Counted from the first letter of the stretch, positions 33,131 to 45,573 are shown. The stretch is 64,000 bases of DNA from Macropodus opercularis (GCA_030770545.1 CM061097.1:19982501-20046500); one strand, 5' to 3'. Translations and numbers: made by a program. Notes: generated by a model not told the origin, from the letters alone.

Positions 33131-36100
33131 CTGAGGGGGATCATATTACTGTTGAAGAAGGCTCTAATGGATTGTTTCCCATTACCTCCACACAATACCT
33201 TGCACAGCACCTAATACCGCAGGCTTCAGTTAACATCCAATCAATTTGAAATCACATCTTTGTAACCATTGTACTTGTGCACATGCAACAATCATAAATT
33301 ATGTTTCTTCCAAAAAAACCTTCCATGCAAGTGCTGTTCTGAAAAGATGCTGGGTACTTCTTATGCACAGTTTTGAGTGAATAGGGCTTGATTTTGATGA
33401 AAGATGATGATCACTCCATTCAGGCCACGGAAGAAAGCGATAAACCAGCTTGCCAGCCTTCATACCAAGAGCTCTGCTAATAACTGTTGAAGGGGATGAT
33501 AAAAAGGCATTCAATCTTATCCCTTTTCAGCCTCCAGGGCCACTGCAAGGACTTAAAGGACAATGGAAAATGAAATTCTGCTCTAAAATATGAACTTATA
33601 GGACAGCATGTAAAATATACCTTCCTTACTGGAAACAAGAGATCTGCCCTGCTCCCTAATCTGAATTTGTTATAGTGCCATAAAACTATGAGAGAATAAA
33701 TTTGATCTGTAGAAAAGGTCACTGTGACAGAATCTGGGGTGACTTTCACAGAATAAGAGGTCATTTGTGATTTACAAAGTTAGCCTTATAGTCAGCAGAG
33801 TGGCTCTGTGCTGTGGATCTGTTGAGTCTTCCATCCAGCATCAGAACGCTGTTGTCAGTGTCAGTGGGATTTCCAGAAGAGGCTTCATTTGCTGTCTCAC
33901 TGAGAAACTAAAGTAACCCACTGAAAACTAAACGATATAGCTCTTACCTAGCACCAAGAAAGTGCTGGGTTCAATTCCTTTGATGTGTGATCACCTGACA
34001 AGTGTCAGTGTTTAGCTTTTAACACGTTGGCTCCACTTTATGAGACTGGAGTAAATAATAGTTAATAGCATAGTAAGTATATAGTTCTCTAAGTACGGTT
34101 CTCTAAGTCTGAGCACTTGATATAAGTATAGAGTATATATGCTACAGTATCGAGAAAAACTTGAAGAAGAAGAAAAGAAGAGAAAAAATTGAAACTAATG
34201 TGTTGTTGGGAAAGCTAAGCTTATTTTATGTCAAAATGTGCCATAAGAACAAGCTTGGTCTTCTTATTTTGAACGTATACCTTCATCTTAATTACACCAA
34301 GGCCTTCCCACCATCTGCTGCATCTGCTGAATAAAATAATCCACAGTCTGCACACAGCAGGGGAACTCTGAGGAGTGGCCCCATGGTATTCTTTAGGAGG
34401 TAATAAATGAAACAAGTAGAGACCTAATTGTTTGGAGATGAAAATAGAAATGTCATCTGTGTCCTAGTAAGTTAAGATCTAAACAGAATAATTATACATA
34501 TATTGGAATCGTATTAGAATCTTGAGCATGTTTCTCTCTGGGTCTATTAATTTGTCACTTGCTAAAAATACAATAATCTGTCTGGGCACTGTTGTCTATC
34601 TCCTACCAGTGTCCATGTTCCCACAAGGCTTCATACATTTAATAATGGCCTTTTGTACTGTGTGGTTGTGTTTTTCATGTATTTGTATCTGTAGCAATAT
34701 AGATAATGCTTCAACACTAATATTCTCACCACTGCAATAACATATGTTTTATAATATCTCTGTTGTTCTGGACTAGAGGGACCAAAACATTACAACAAGT
34801 TCTTAGTGTTGTGTAAAACATAGTTTCTTATAATGACTCCAACACTTACAACAATGACCTACAGGAGACACAAAGTAGATTTATTCATCTTTGTGACTGT
34901 CATCTAAAACGAAGAAATGATAACCTCTAACAATATACACACACAGTGAAATCAACCACATGTGGCTCAATCAGCCACATGGAGCTTAGGCAATAAGGCT
35001 GAGCAGCTGAGTAAACGCATCGGTCAATAAAAGATACTAGACAAAATCAATATTCAGGGTGTTTTGCCTCAAGCTGCCTCCAGGTGGCGCTGAACGACAG
35101 CGGATCTGCAGGGCGTCTGTCCTGCGGAGCGTCTGTCCTGCTGACAACCCAAGGCTGACTATCGGCTGCAGCTTTTAGCTTGTTTTTAATGTTTTATTGA
35201 TTATTTTGCTAAATGCTTCAATTCAATTTCCGTTCAATGCTAAATCTCTTTGCCTTGAGTGCTGCTGCCATCACCGTGTTATAGTCCAATAACATCAGAA
35301 CTAAACAGCATCAGAGAATATAACAGATACAACACAGGTGTTTCAATAAAATGCCAGATCACAGTCGGTTTTTATTTGTTATTCGTGGTATTAGCATGTT
35401 ACCCACAATGCCTTGCGGTGACAACAAGGAAATAAGTCCGGTCAGCGTCTGCATGGAGACTTACCTGTGGTTCACCTGCAAACGAAGTCGTCTGTCGTTT
35501 TGATAGATGTGCAGTGTTTCTGCCTGAGGGACATGATGCTGCAGGACTTAAGTTGAAGAAGATGCAAATTTAAGTTTGTCGTGCTGCCGAAGAAAAGTCA
35601 TAGCAGGTCTAAAGCAACTTAGCACAACGGCGAAATGTACAAATGAGTTACTTTAATTCTGCATAAATTAAACGGGTCTGGTTGTAAAGGTAAGGGCTAA
35701 AGCTTAGTTTACTATACAAATTCGACTTCAAGGCAGTAAAAGGTTTTGTGTTATCGCCTAATGTGCGTGTTTTACAGCTAAAGCGCGTCCCCCTCTCTCC
35801 ACTAGTGTTGCGTTTTAAATGTGTATGTACTCAAATATGGAGCAGCGCCATTAAAACGCTGCTATTCTGTGTGCAGTGACCTGCAGAAGGAATTAGGAAA
35901 TAACGCAGAGGCTCGTTAGTGATGCGAACCGAGCAGCTGCTTTAGTCGGTCACCCAGTCAATCCCCGAAGCAGAACCGCTTAGCTATCAAAATAAAAGCA
36001 CTGCAGAACTGCCTCGACAGGACGAACGTGAAAGTTGACATTATACAGGTTATCATTATACAAACAAACATGAGCTGAGCTGGTGATGTGGTTGACAGCG

Positions 36101-36855
36101 AGGAGGAGCCAACCGGGTCTCAGTTTCTAGTGAGTGTGGGTGTTCACGGCAATCAAAGCAACTATTGGTTATTTGGACTTTATTATTGTCTATGGTATTG
36201 GCCCCAAAACTGTCACATAAATATGATAATTATCTTACAGTATTTCTGTCAACACTGCTCCACGCTGAACCCGATGAACCTGCTTCTCTACTATTTATAG
36301 GCAGCAGATGCAGAGCGGCTCTGCCTCTCACAGCTGCTCCTCCACCTCTGACTGCTTCTCCCTCACCCACCTCAGTGTGGCCCAATGTGGAAGTGAGAAT
36401 TTGGCTGAACCGGAAAAAAGCGAAGTGAGAGCAAATAATACTGTGAGTATTAGTCAAAGATTGACCAGGCAGTGTCGTGACACAAAGCCATTACTCCTAC
36501 GTGATGTGGATTTAAGTTCCCTGTTTGTAGAGTAGGAATTGACTTCAGTTTGACAGCAGCTGTGGACGAGGTAAGACATGCTAATGCTTCTGCTGATAAT
36601 ATGTCAGGCGTAAAACAGGGATCTAGAAGTGATGCTGGCATAAATACTGGAAGGTAAAGGTTAAAATTAGTTAACAGCGTTTCTATAGCCACTGCAGTTA
36701 CGAGTAGTTTGTCTAAAGTAAAGTTCAGATTGTCCCAAGAAATGTAGGTTAATTTGGTCGTGCTTTCAAAAAACATCGCTTTGCTTTGCTGACCAGATAG
36801 CGAGTCGCTCTTGATGGGATTGAATCGCCACCCTGTCTCTCTCTTCTCCTTCCAG

Positions 36856-39100
36856 GCCACCGAGCTCTCCAGGATGAGCTCCCTTGTGATGTTCTACGTG
36901 AGCTACCTGCTCTGCTTGTGCCTCGGTCTGTCCTGCGTGGTCTGCGTGTGTGTGTGGAACAGCAAGTGGCGAGGCGGGTTTGCCTGGGACGGCTCGGCCC
37001 TGCAGTTCAACTGGCATCCTGTCCTGATGGTCACAGGTCTTGTGGTGGTGTACGGTGTTGGTGGGTGACTTTTTAAATTTGGATCATGCACAGTTTCGTT
37101 TCTGTTTCTCACTTCTGTTGTTTTGTGTGACAGTGAGCCTAACATAATTACTTGCTGCAGGTTTCTCAGATGCCTAGTATGTAATTTGAGGCATAATGTC
37201 TTTAACACAGGTGTGAGGTAATGTCCGCAGCCACTGTTTCGCTTTAAGTGCACCTCAGCAATAGCAGTAGGCTTGTATCAAATGGAAGACGATGCCTTTC
37301 AGCAGGTTTAATGTCCTGTAGTTCCACCATGTCACATGGTTTACTGGGCTTTACACTGTAACAATTGCACAGGTCTGTCTCCTTCTGCTGGGGACGTTTA
37401 TGTCAACAGTTATTCACCACATAATAGGAACTTCACACTTGTGCTTAATTTGCATCTTCTATTTGAATAATATTAAAAGACTCCAAGAAAGTGGAGAAAT
37501 CACTATATGCCATGAACAAAGCTGGAAACCTGGGGATGGCTGTGACCTCAACGCTCTCAGGCTGCAGCCTCTGGTCTAAAACAGAGGGTCTCACAGCTCA
37601 CAGGCCCGAAGCCAGCATCCATTTTATTATGGGAATTCATATTCATCATCATAAATGTACTCACACTAATGGGCTGCTTTATTACGCTGTCACATGGTGT
37701 TATAATAATCGCCATTTGACTTTCTTAACATTACGCTTTTGTACTAGCAGTGCCCTGAGCTTTAGATTCTCCTGAATTTAATGAACATGTTAAGCCAAAG
37801 GCAAATAAAGTCATGCATGAGATTAATTGAGAAGCAAAGTAGTAAAATGAATCTAAGTACTATTAAAGCCTTGTAGCTTTAATGAGTCTTTGATTTACAA
37901 TACTAACATTGCTTTTTATCAGCTGGTATTACAGATGCATTAACATGACATCACATGCTATGTAATTAACCTTAACTTTTACTGTTAGTTCAGTAAAAAT
38001 CCAAATTTCGTTGCCTTGTCTGTGTTGAGAACACCTGCTTTAACACCTGCTCCTGGTGTTTGGATCTATTTCTCTTGTATTGCATAACTCCAATAGAGTC
38101 ATGGAGACGCTGTTCATTATAAAGAAATGACCTACAGTACAGCAGGGCATCTACTCTGAGAAAATGTCAGATTTCCATTTTCTAACTATCAATCGCAGTA
38201 TAAACCTAATCAGAATATGTATTTGTGTCTTCTCCTGGTGGCCACTCTTGTACAGGAGCTGTGTTGTACCGCATTCCTCTGACCTGGGGTCAGAATAAAC
38301 TCCCCTGGAAACTCCTTCATGCTGCGCTGATGCTCATTGCCTTGGTCCTGTCAGTCGTGGGGCTTTGTGCTGTGTTTGACTACCACAACACCAAAAACAT
38401 CCCCAATGTTTACTCTTTGCACAGCTGGATTGGAATAGTCGCCACGGCTCTGTTTGCCATGCAGGTATACAAGATTAATTTTACAAACAGAATCATTTCC
38501 TCTTTCCTTAGTGAAGTTCTTCTTTTCCAGACACATGATTTGATTACATCCTTTTCTGGCTGCTTTACCTGTTTTTCCATCTAGTGGACCTTTGGTGCAG
38601 CTGCATTTCTTCTGCCGTGCTCCCCCCTATCACTACGTAAACTCATGAAACCCTTCCACGTGTGGTTTGGAGGCAGCGTGATATTACTCAGCATTGCAGC
38701 CTGCATCTCCGGAATCAATGAAAAGCTCTTCTTTGCTCTGTGAGTTCACATGCTGCGCGTTTCTTTTTTGTCAATTCATCCAGATAAAATAAATGAAAAA
38801 AATATCTCTATCCAATAATGTCCCACAGTAAAGGAAACGCCACTGGAACTCAACCGTACTCTGAACTACCAGTTGAGGCTGTGTTAGGGAATACACTAGG
38901 AGTTTTGATTGTAGCCTTTGGCCTGGTTGTCCTAAAGATTTTGTCCAACCATGAATGGCAGCGCCCAGACTCTCGGCCTGGAGACTTGGCTTATGCGGTG
39001 AGATCCAGTGGAAATGTGAATTAAAATAGGTAAAGAGTGGCTAGTAATTATGCTTCTGTACTGTCTTCCACAGCCACTGCTTCAAGACGACAATGAATGA
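36856..39100 (+). CDS. cyb561a3: cyb561a3, lysosomal-type cytochrome b561 family ferric reductase
   Basis: Transmembrane ascorbate-dependent reductase with two b hemes. The mammalian homologue acts in late endosomes and lysosomes, reducing ferric iron. Coding exons: ATG 36874 to 37060, 38256-38464, 38585-38739, 38829-38997 and 39074-39100 (TGA). The joined frame is 248 residues, close to the human 242. Motifs: WRGGFAWDGSALQFNWHPVL, LPWKLLHAALMLIA, YSLHSWIGI, KPFHVWFGG and ISGINEKLFFAL. The four heme histidines are H48, H84, H118 and H157, by family rule pairing 48/118 and 84/157. The C-terminus PLLQDDNE resembles the human PLLHDGE, a likely acidic-dileucine-type sorting signal. The sequence fits CYB561A3 better than CYB561 or CYBRD1. 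The exon with the ATG begins at 36856 after a cttctccttccag acceptor, so a 5' UTR exon exists upstream. Fish may carry two copies (a/b); which one this is cannot be told. Confidence 0.92.
36874..37060 (+). CDS. cyb561a3: cyb561a3 coding exon 1
   Basis: Start codon context CCAGG ATG A. It encodes TM1 (FYVSYLLCLCLGLSCVVCVC) and the start of TM2 with heme ligand H48 (FNWHPVLM). It ends in phase 1 before gtgggt. Confidence 0.9.
37061..38255. other. cyb561a3 intron 1
   Basis: A 1.2-kb intron with no recognised element. Confidence 0.8.
38256..38464 (+). CDS. cyb561a3: cyb561a3 coding exon 2
   Basis: Encodes GAVLYRIPLTWGQNKLPWKL, TM3 with H84, the loop FDYHNTKNIPNVYS and TM4 with H118 (LHSWIG). 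It ends in phase 0 at CAG|gtatac. Confidence 0.92.
38585..38739 (+). CDS. cyb561a3: cyb561a3 coding exon 3
   Basis: Encodes WTFGAAAFLLPCSPLSLRKL, then KPFHVWFGG with H157, and TM5 through SGINEKLFFAL. Acceptor ttccatctag, donor CT|gtgagt, phase 0 to phase 2. Confidence 0.9.
38829..38997 (+). CDS. cyb561a3: cyb561a3 coding exon 4
   Basis: Encodes the luminal loop KGNATGTQPYSELPVEAVLG (N-glycosylation sequon NAT) and TM6 (TLGVLIVAFGLVVLKIL). It ends in phase 0 at GCG|gtgaga. Confidence 0.9.
39074..39100 (+). CDS. cyb561a3: cyb561a3 last coding exon
   Basis: Nine codons after tcttccacag: PLLQDDNE and TGA. It is too short to be found by open-frame length. It is supported by the splice acceptor, the phase and the match to the human C-terminus. 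Confidence 0.85.
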   Translation, partial: PLLQDDNE

Positions 39101-40944
39101 AAGGAACAAATGTCAAATCTGCAAAACATCATAGACCGGAATTTTCCTCTCAAAGTAGAAGCAGCTGCCTCAGTGTGTGAGAATTACCTGCACCTGTAAA
39201 TATGTTCTTGAAAATGTATTTAAACATTTCTTTGTCCCAAATACAAAAAACCCAATTTTACTCGCACAATGTGATATTTTCATGACTCCATTGTAAAAAA
39301 GTGTAAATCTGCAGTCCATGCTATTGAATTTGATACCAGCAACACTAAAAATGAGCAGGAGAGCAAAGGTTTGGAAAAAGTCTGATGTCAACATTCAGAC
39401 TGAGAAAGATCTTTAGTTAAGGGACAAGGAACATAAAAGTGCATAGTTGAGTAACACCTGCATAATATTTAGTTATAAGTAGACCAAAGCATTGGGTCCA
39501 CGTCCACTTAAAAGCATAAAGCAAAAATGATATGCAATAACAGTGAAACTAAATCATATAGAAACATACACATCAGCCAATCTGTGTGTTGGTATGTTGT
39601 GTTGTTTTAGGAGGCACTACAGAAGAAAGAAGAGCCCTGCAGTTCTCACAAAGCGTCCTCACGCTTTAAAGAAACGAATTGTGATGAAAATAATTTGTTA
39701 TTAACAGCAACATTGCTGTTTTTATTTGTCTATATCATTAGAGGCGCTACAGGTCCATCTGTTCTGGATTCTGTTTGTGAAGCCCCTCTTCTCATCCCTG
39801 ATAAGAGAGACTCCATTTAATCAGTGGCAGTAAATATTGGTGTTTCCCAAAGCGCTGTAATTAAATTCAAAACATGTGACGCTTATTATCAGAACAAATT
39901 AGCTTACACATGAACATTATGTGGACGTTGTCCTCGGCACACGTGCTAATCTGCTGAGGCCTCCTGGGCATTATGTGGTAACATTTAGTGTGATGATATT
40001 TTAATATCTGCCATTAAACACCATCATGCTGCATTAAAACTGCAACAACATGGACAATGGTGTCAATTACCTGCTGCTATAGCAGCATATCTGCTGGTAA
40101 CAGGGAACTTAAAGCACATTTTGTGCAAACACATGACACGCTTCATAGGAGCTGTTGTGTTTTTTATTTACATGGATTAAAAGGCAGTGGCTGTGTAACC
40201 ACTGGGTGGTGCTAAGAAGCCTTGTTGGTGAAATCATTTTGAAAGCGAACAGTGAGGATGGTCAGGAGCCAATGTACTGAAACACACACAGTGTGTTAAT
40301 AATGACAGTTAGATAAATGCTGGCAGTATATGAACCATAAGGCCCAAAAATGTGAGAGGTATGTTTCAGTTACAGGTACAAATATTAAAATAGTTCTGTT
40401 ACAGGTTCTGAAAGGTTGCACAGTAGGTCCTGATCAGTCCAAGGAGTATGTTTCATGTTCTGTGTGCGGGGATCAATAAATCTCAGCTATGTCTGACAAT
40501 ATGGACAGATTAATCAGATTAGACTTTATTACCATGATATTCAACCAAACCACTCTGTTGGCTGAACTAAAATGTTTAAACCTTGTAAAATCAGTTGGTT
40601 TCACAAATTTGAAACATTTTGCAACAGTAAATTTTAAAAAGGAACAACATACACTGACCAAAACAATAGCACAGTATAAAGTTCCTCTACAGACCCATAA
40701 AACACTAACCGTACGCCAACCGTCACCAGTATCACGACCTAGTATCTACTCCCATTGAGTCTAAAACCAAACCAGTCTATTCAAATGTCAGCGTTTCCAT
40801 AGACTAAGACATAATAGCAATAAGTACTGAAATGCACCTGTAAAGCGAGCTGAGTAATTAAGTGAATAAATACATATAGTAAGACAGTAGAGCAGGAAAC
40901 TGAAACATGACATCAAGACTTGTTGAATGTTAATGTCTGTGCAG

Positions 40945-41080
40945 ATTCTCATTCATCCAGGTGAAGTTGTCTGAAGGTTGAGTCATGGCAACTGGACTTC
41001 TTTTAGTTATTAGAAACGTTTCACCACCTATCCAGGTGGCTTCTTCAGTTTGTGGGAAGTTGGTGAAGACTACTGATTGA
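40945..41080. repeat. Dispersed teleost repeat (GAAACGTTTCACCACC type)
   Basis: Contains CATTCATCCAGGTGAAGTTG and GAAACGTTTCACCACC followed by TATCCAGGTGGCTTCTTCAG, a word combination that recurs through fish genomes. Its class was not determined and the boundaries are approximate. Confidence 0.5.
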
Positions 41081-41129
41081 ATGTTGAATGCTAATGGTTT
41101 ACTCAATTTGCAAATAACAAAAAAGTTAC

Positions 41130-42125
41130 ATAAGATAAGATAATTCTTCATTTATCCCATTCATCATCAATTCAATTGCTATCACAGTTACAAACAATTG
41201 GTAAGGTGCAAAAGAATTAAATTGTGAAAAGAAAATGATCTATAATATAAATTTCCAGTTTCCAAAGAAGCATTGTCCATGATGGATGTCAGCTTGTCAA
41301 CATCCTCCTCCAGAGTCCAGTGGAGCCCAGGACAGAACTGGCTCCTGAACAGCTTGTTGAGTCTCTTTCTGTCTGTCTGTGCTGCCTGCTCCCCAGCAGA
41401 CCACAGAAAAATCCAGAGGAGTCAGTCTCCTCAGCAGGTGGAGGAGACTTTGGTCCTTCTAGTTCAGGGTGTCACTGTAATGAGTCCAGTCCAGTTTATG
41501 GTTGAGGTGAACGCTCAGGTCCTTCAAACTGTCTACTGTCTTAGTGTCCGAGCCCTGGATGCTCACTGGTGTGTGATGTGGTGGTTTACTCTGGAAGTCA
41601 GTTACTTCTTCCTGGTGTTTAAGCAGGTGGTTGCTCTCACACCAGTTCACAAAGTCCCTGATGATGACCTGTATCCAGCTCGTTCCCCTCAGACTCACAG
41701 TCAACAATGGTCATCAGAGAACTTCTGGAGGTGACAACTGCTGGTGTTATATGTGATGCCCGATGTGTAGAGAGTGAAGAGGAATGGTGAGAGCACCGTC
41801 CCCTGAGGAGCCCAGAGCTGGAAACCACCACCTCAGACACACAGTTGTGTAGCCTCACGTACTGTGGCCTGTTGGTGAGGTATCAGTTGTCCACGCAGCC
41901 AGTTGTCCATCCACTCCTGCCCCTTCCAGCTTCTCCCTCAGAAGTGCTGGATGGTGAAGAACAACACGACGCTCACAGCGGTTCCGGCCTCCAGGTGAGT
42001 CAGCGCCCGATGCAGCAGGTAGAAGACGACGTCGTCCACCCCGATGTTCGGCCTGTCGCAGTGCTCACCACAGAGCGAAGGAGGCTGAGCAACCTCTCCA
42101 TGATCTTCACCAGATGGGAGGTCAA
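41130..42125 (-). mobile_element. 5'-truncated, decayed LINE (reverse transcriptase end)
   Basis: On the minus strand several frames in order give reverse-transcriptase pieces: SHLVKIMERLL, IGVDDVVFYLLHRALTHLEA, NRPQYVRLHNCVSEVVVSS, then RDFVNWCESNHLL, HHTPVSIQGSDTKTVDS and LSVHLNHKLDWTHYSDTLN. They lie in different frames because of indels. The left end is an AAGATAAGATAATTCTTCAT tail, the 3' terminus of the element. It fits a CR1/Rex-type LINE of fishes. The catalytic core is broken and it cannot be active. Confidence 0.8.
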
Positions 42126-42240
42126 GGCAACATAACATAACTTAAACCAACAGAGAGGAATAGTGCACAGTGCACACTACCCAGGTCACCATATAATATA
42201 GATTTAATAAATCAAACTATCCAGCCTCCTATGAAAAAGT

Positions 42241-42600
42241 CGGGGCGGCACGGTGGTGTGGTGGTTAGCACTGTCGCCTCACAGCGACACAGCGACAGGG
42301 GGACTTTCTGTGTGGAGTTTGCATGTTCTCCCTGTGTCTGCGTGGGTTTTCTCTGGGGTCTCCGGTTTCCTCCCACAGTCCAAAAGACATGCAGTTAGGT
42401 CAATCGGAAAAGATGCGTAAATTGCCCATAGGTGTGAGTGTGTGTATGACTGTGACTTGTGTGTCTATATGTGTGGCCCTGCGATGGACTGGCGATCTGT
42501 CCAGGGTGAACCCTGCCTCTCGCCCAAAGCCAGCTGGGATAGGCTCCAGCACGCCCACGACCCCTTCGGGGAAAAGGCGTGAGTGAATGAAAATGAATGA
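42241..42600 (+). repeat. High-copy short teleost repeat, nearly full copy
   Basis: Contains GGCGGCACGGTGGTGTGGTG GTTAGCACTGTCGCCTCACAG, GTGGAGTTTGCATGTTCTCC, TCCTCCCACAGTCCAAA, TGCGATGGACTGGCGA, CTGTCCAGGGTGAACCC and GATAGGCTCCAGCACGCCC, ending in a GAATGAAAATGAATGAA tail. This family is among the commonest short repeats in percomorph fishes. It is noncoding and is the reference copy for the other fragments in this window. Confidence 0.8.
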
Positions 42601-42764
42601 ATTTAAAAAGTCTATTTCAAACATTAACCAAAATTAATAATGAGGATAACAACATCTATAAGGACTCTACACTATAAACTTCAAATAGTTCCAAACACTA
42701 GTTAGTAGCAGGGGTAACTGTTAATACCCAGCTGCACAGTCAGTGCAGTAACTCAGTTGTCTAC

Positions 42765-43020
42765 AGTAAATGTGGGCAGTGACTGTCGCCTCGCAGCTTG
42801 AATGGCCTGGGGTTGAATCACCAAAGCTCATTCTCTGTGGTGCTTACATGTTTTCTCCCACAGTGCAAAGACGTGGAGCTAGGTTGGCTGGATGCTGGGT
42901 TACCGCTACGGTATATGTTGTTTTGAATGTGTTTGCAGTGTGTGTGCATCCTACGTCTCCAACGAGAGGCTGGATTGGCTCCAGAACAGGAAAAGTGGTT
43001 ATACTGAGCATAACCACTGA
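42765..43020 (+). repeat. Older diverged copy of the same short repeat
   Basis: Shares GACTGTCGCCTCGCAGC, TTACATGTTTTCTCCCACAG TGCAAAGAC and GGATTGGCTCCAGAACAGG in the same order, with many substitutions. Confidence 0.6.
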
Positions 43021-44774
43021 CCCTAAGTCTAACCCATACAGCTGTTTAGTTTTAATTGTTGCACGGAGAATCAGAAAGTTAATGTAGTGTCACAACACCT
43101 ATGGATCCAGCAACACACAATAAAGGTACAATAAGGCAAACCAGGCGCTTCTGTAAATGCTTCATATGTGTAATATGACTTAAAGACACAACTCAACACT
43201 TTGTTCTGCGGTGTTAATCATGTCGTACTGTTTTTTTAAAACCCACAGCATGCGCTGGTTTCTCCTGCCCAAAAAACAAACCTCTCAGACAAGTCTGCAT
43301 TACTGCGACTGCAGTCGAGGAAGAGGAGGTGGCCTAACGCATCATTTCATAAACCAAACCCAGGAAAGCAGATTTGTTCTTTTCTGCGAAGACTTCACAA
43401 AGAAAATGTGCTGTGCTGTTTTGTTTCACACAAGGTGGCAGCAGAGTAGAGTCACTCATCAGAACCACAGCCACACACAAAGCAAGACGGATTCAGAAAA
43501 CTCAGATAAAACCAGCCCACATCAGTAGAATGTAGTGTAACAGACAGCGCTGATATAAATAGTGATTATGATGGATGTGAGGTTGTGGGGAGGCTACATC
43601 AGTCAGGCCTGTGTCTCACTGACATCATCAAACACTTTTGTGGAGTGTTTTCGATCCTTATCTTGCTTGAAGTTCCTCGCAGTCGGCTTTGATGTGTTTC
43701 TCTTTAAATGATCAGACGACTTTATCCTTAACGTCCGTTGAGATCAGTGACCCAGTTCCGACTTGCAGGACCCACGCCATGATATCGCACGTACTGTACC
43801 TCCGCCCTGCTCTGAATCCCAAGCAGATCCCCTATTACTCCACACTTTGCCATTTCAGTGGAGGTTACGGTCCGTTTAGTGATGATTCAGGGGGGACGTA
43901 TTTTGTAGTATGACCTCCTCATGAAATTCGACTTTAAATTGGAAACTGTGATACTTCAGGCCTACTCTGTGGAGGTTGTCCATGATGGCTTTGTCTGAGC
44001 CGTAATGTGTACGTTGATTCCTGTATTTTATAGTCAGATTAGTGATTTACAGCTATTATTCCCATCCTCTTAAATTTCTGCACACTTTTGGGTGAATCTG
44101 GGTAATTCAGTTTAAAATGTACAGTGTTCTACAAAGTTCAAGGTATAATACTGTAAATGGTCTTTAGTGCACAGCACAAATGACTGAATTAGCCTTGTTG
44201 TTAGTTACTGTAGTTAAAATGCTGTTTTGTTTTGTAACCATATCATAAAAAATGATACAGTTAAAAAAATTATTTAGCTTCTAAGGAATTCAATTACCAA
44301 ATAATTCCGTGTCCGATGGGATTTTCTTGGTCTTCAGTTCAAAGTTCACATCTGTGAATTTTATTGCTATAATAAACCAGAAGGCTAAATAAGAGCTCTC
44401 TTGTTCTCAGCTTAATTATCTTCCTCAAGCCAAAAACTGAACAAAGCCACTTCATTAATTCTTACTGTTAATTAGTTCAAAGTGGCCTCATTAGCTGTTG
44501 GAAGGAGATAAACACTCTTCCATGTATGAAATTCCAAATTACACCAATTTAATACCGCAATCAATGTGAAGTGATACTGTACCTTTGACCATCTGTGAAT
44601 CAAAGCCACGTGTTCACTGTGTTTGCTCCAGCTTCCTATTATAAACCAGTGTGTACAGTGTTTAAGGGCATCGTGTATCAGTTCTCTGCCATCCATGCTT
44701 GTCTCAATGTGCCTTTTTTCTTTTTACTGTGACTTTGTATAAGAATAATAATCCACCATAGTAAAATTCAAATG

Positions 44775-45040
44775 CACTGCCCTGGCCCTGGTTGGACTCC
44801 AGGGTCGCCCAGGTGTCTTTCTGAGTGGGGTTCTCCGTGGGTCTGCGTGGGTCTGGTTTCCTCCCACAGTCCAAAGGCAGGTGGTTTGGTCTACTCGTTG
44901 TAATTTGCCCGTAGAGTGAGAGTAAGTGGTTGTGGTGGCTACTGGCTCTGCGGTGGAGGGCGACCTGTTCAAGGTGTACCCCATCCTCCCCTCCGGCCGC
45001 TGGGATGGGCTCCAGCATGCCGGCCACCCTCCGCACTCAG
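44775..45040 (+). repeat. Older diverged copy of the same short repeat
   Basis: Contains TGGTTTCCTCCCACAGTCCA AAGGCAGG, TAATTTGCCCGTAG, GCGACCTGTTCAAGGTGTAC and GGGATGGGCTCCAGCATGCC, in family order. Confidence 0.6.
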
Positions 45041-45339
45041 GCAGAGGACGGTTTGTAAGGAATGGTAACGTGTTGCATACATGGACGAAGACGTGTGTTA
45101 CAGTAGACATCACACGAGCTGGTGAAGATGGAGCTGACTTTCCCAGTTTGCGGTTCTGAGTCACCAGGGTCAGCTTGGAAGTTGTCATAGCATCTAGACA
45201 GAAGACTCAGTAGCAATCATGGTTTATTATTTAATGACGTAGTTTTTATTAAATGTTAAAATAGCTATTAGCCAACCTAAAGTGCGTTAGCCCCTTTTCA
45301 CAGACATTTAGCCTGCACTGTCCTTTTCTTTTTGAGTTT

Positions 45340-45573
45340 TCCGACAGTCTGTGAAAGCAGCGTGGGGATATTCCGTCCGTGCGTCCGGTCGCTTCCACGG
45401 TGAGGTCATCGTTGGGGGGGGCGTCATGGGGCGGGGCCGCCCGGTCCTGGGTCTGGATCAGGCTTGTGTGAGAGGCAGCGAAAGTTTCGAGAGTTTAGCG
45501 GAGGAGGAAGCTGCTGACTGCGCTCTTCGTTCCGCAGCCTGCAGCAGCTCGGAGACACTGAAGTGACAGACAC
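45340..45573 (+). promoter_or_regulatory. loxl2 GC-rich promoter and 5' UTR exon
   Basis: A GC-rich island with a consensus GC box GGGGCGGGGCC at 45428-45438, the only such island between cyb561a3 and loxl2. It is followed by a purine-rich exon-like stretch ending at ACAC|gtaagt (donor at 45574). This fits a non-coding first exon spliced to the ATG exon at 47262. The transcription start is not defined. Confidence 0.5.

Larger units (their letters stand above)
28700..36855. other. Intergenic DNA between the death receptor and cyb561a3
   Basis: No coding gene was recognised. Contents are listed separately: a Tc1-type MITE (about 31016-31418), a repeat fragment (31585-31665), a high-copy element with TTCAA tail (32236-32550) and a long GT microsatellite (33046-33130). 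The stretch 31780-32190 is strongly A/C-biased on this strand. The right end probably includes a 5' UTR exon of cyb561a3 that I could not place. Confidence 0.6.
39101..45339. other. cyb561a3 3' UTR and intergenic DNA
   Basis: No coding gene. Recognised contents are a dispersed repeat (40945-41080), a truncated LINE (41130-42125) and three copies of one short repeat family (42241-42600, 42765-43020, 44775-45040). The cyb561a3 polyadenylation site is not clear; ATTAAA at 39860 is one option. Confidence 0.6.

Noticed and set aside
33007..33249. Open frames rich in Thr-His or Cys-Val
   Set aside because: They are translations of the GT microsatellite.
36088..36535. Open frames before cyb561a3 as possible upstream coding exon
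   Set aside because: The cyb561a3 ATG at 36874 already gives a full-length protein, and no donor joins these frames to it in phase. A non-coding 5' exon may lie here but could not be placed.
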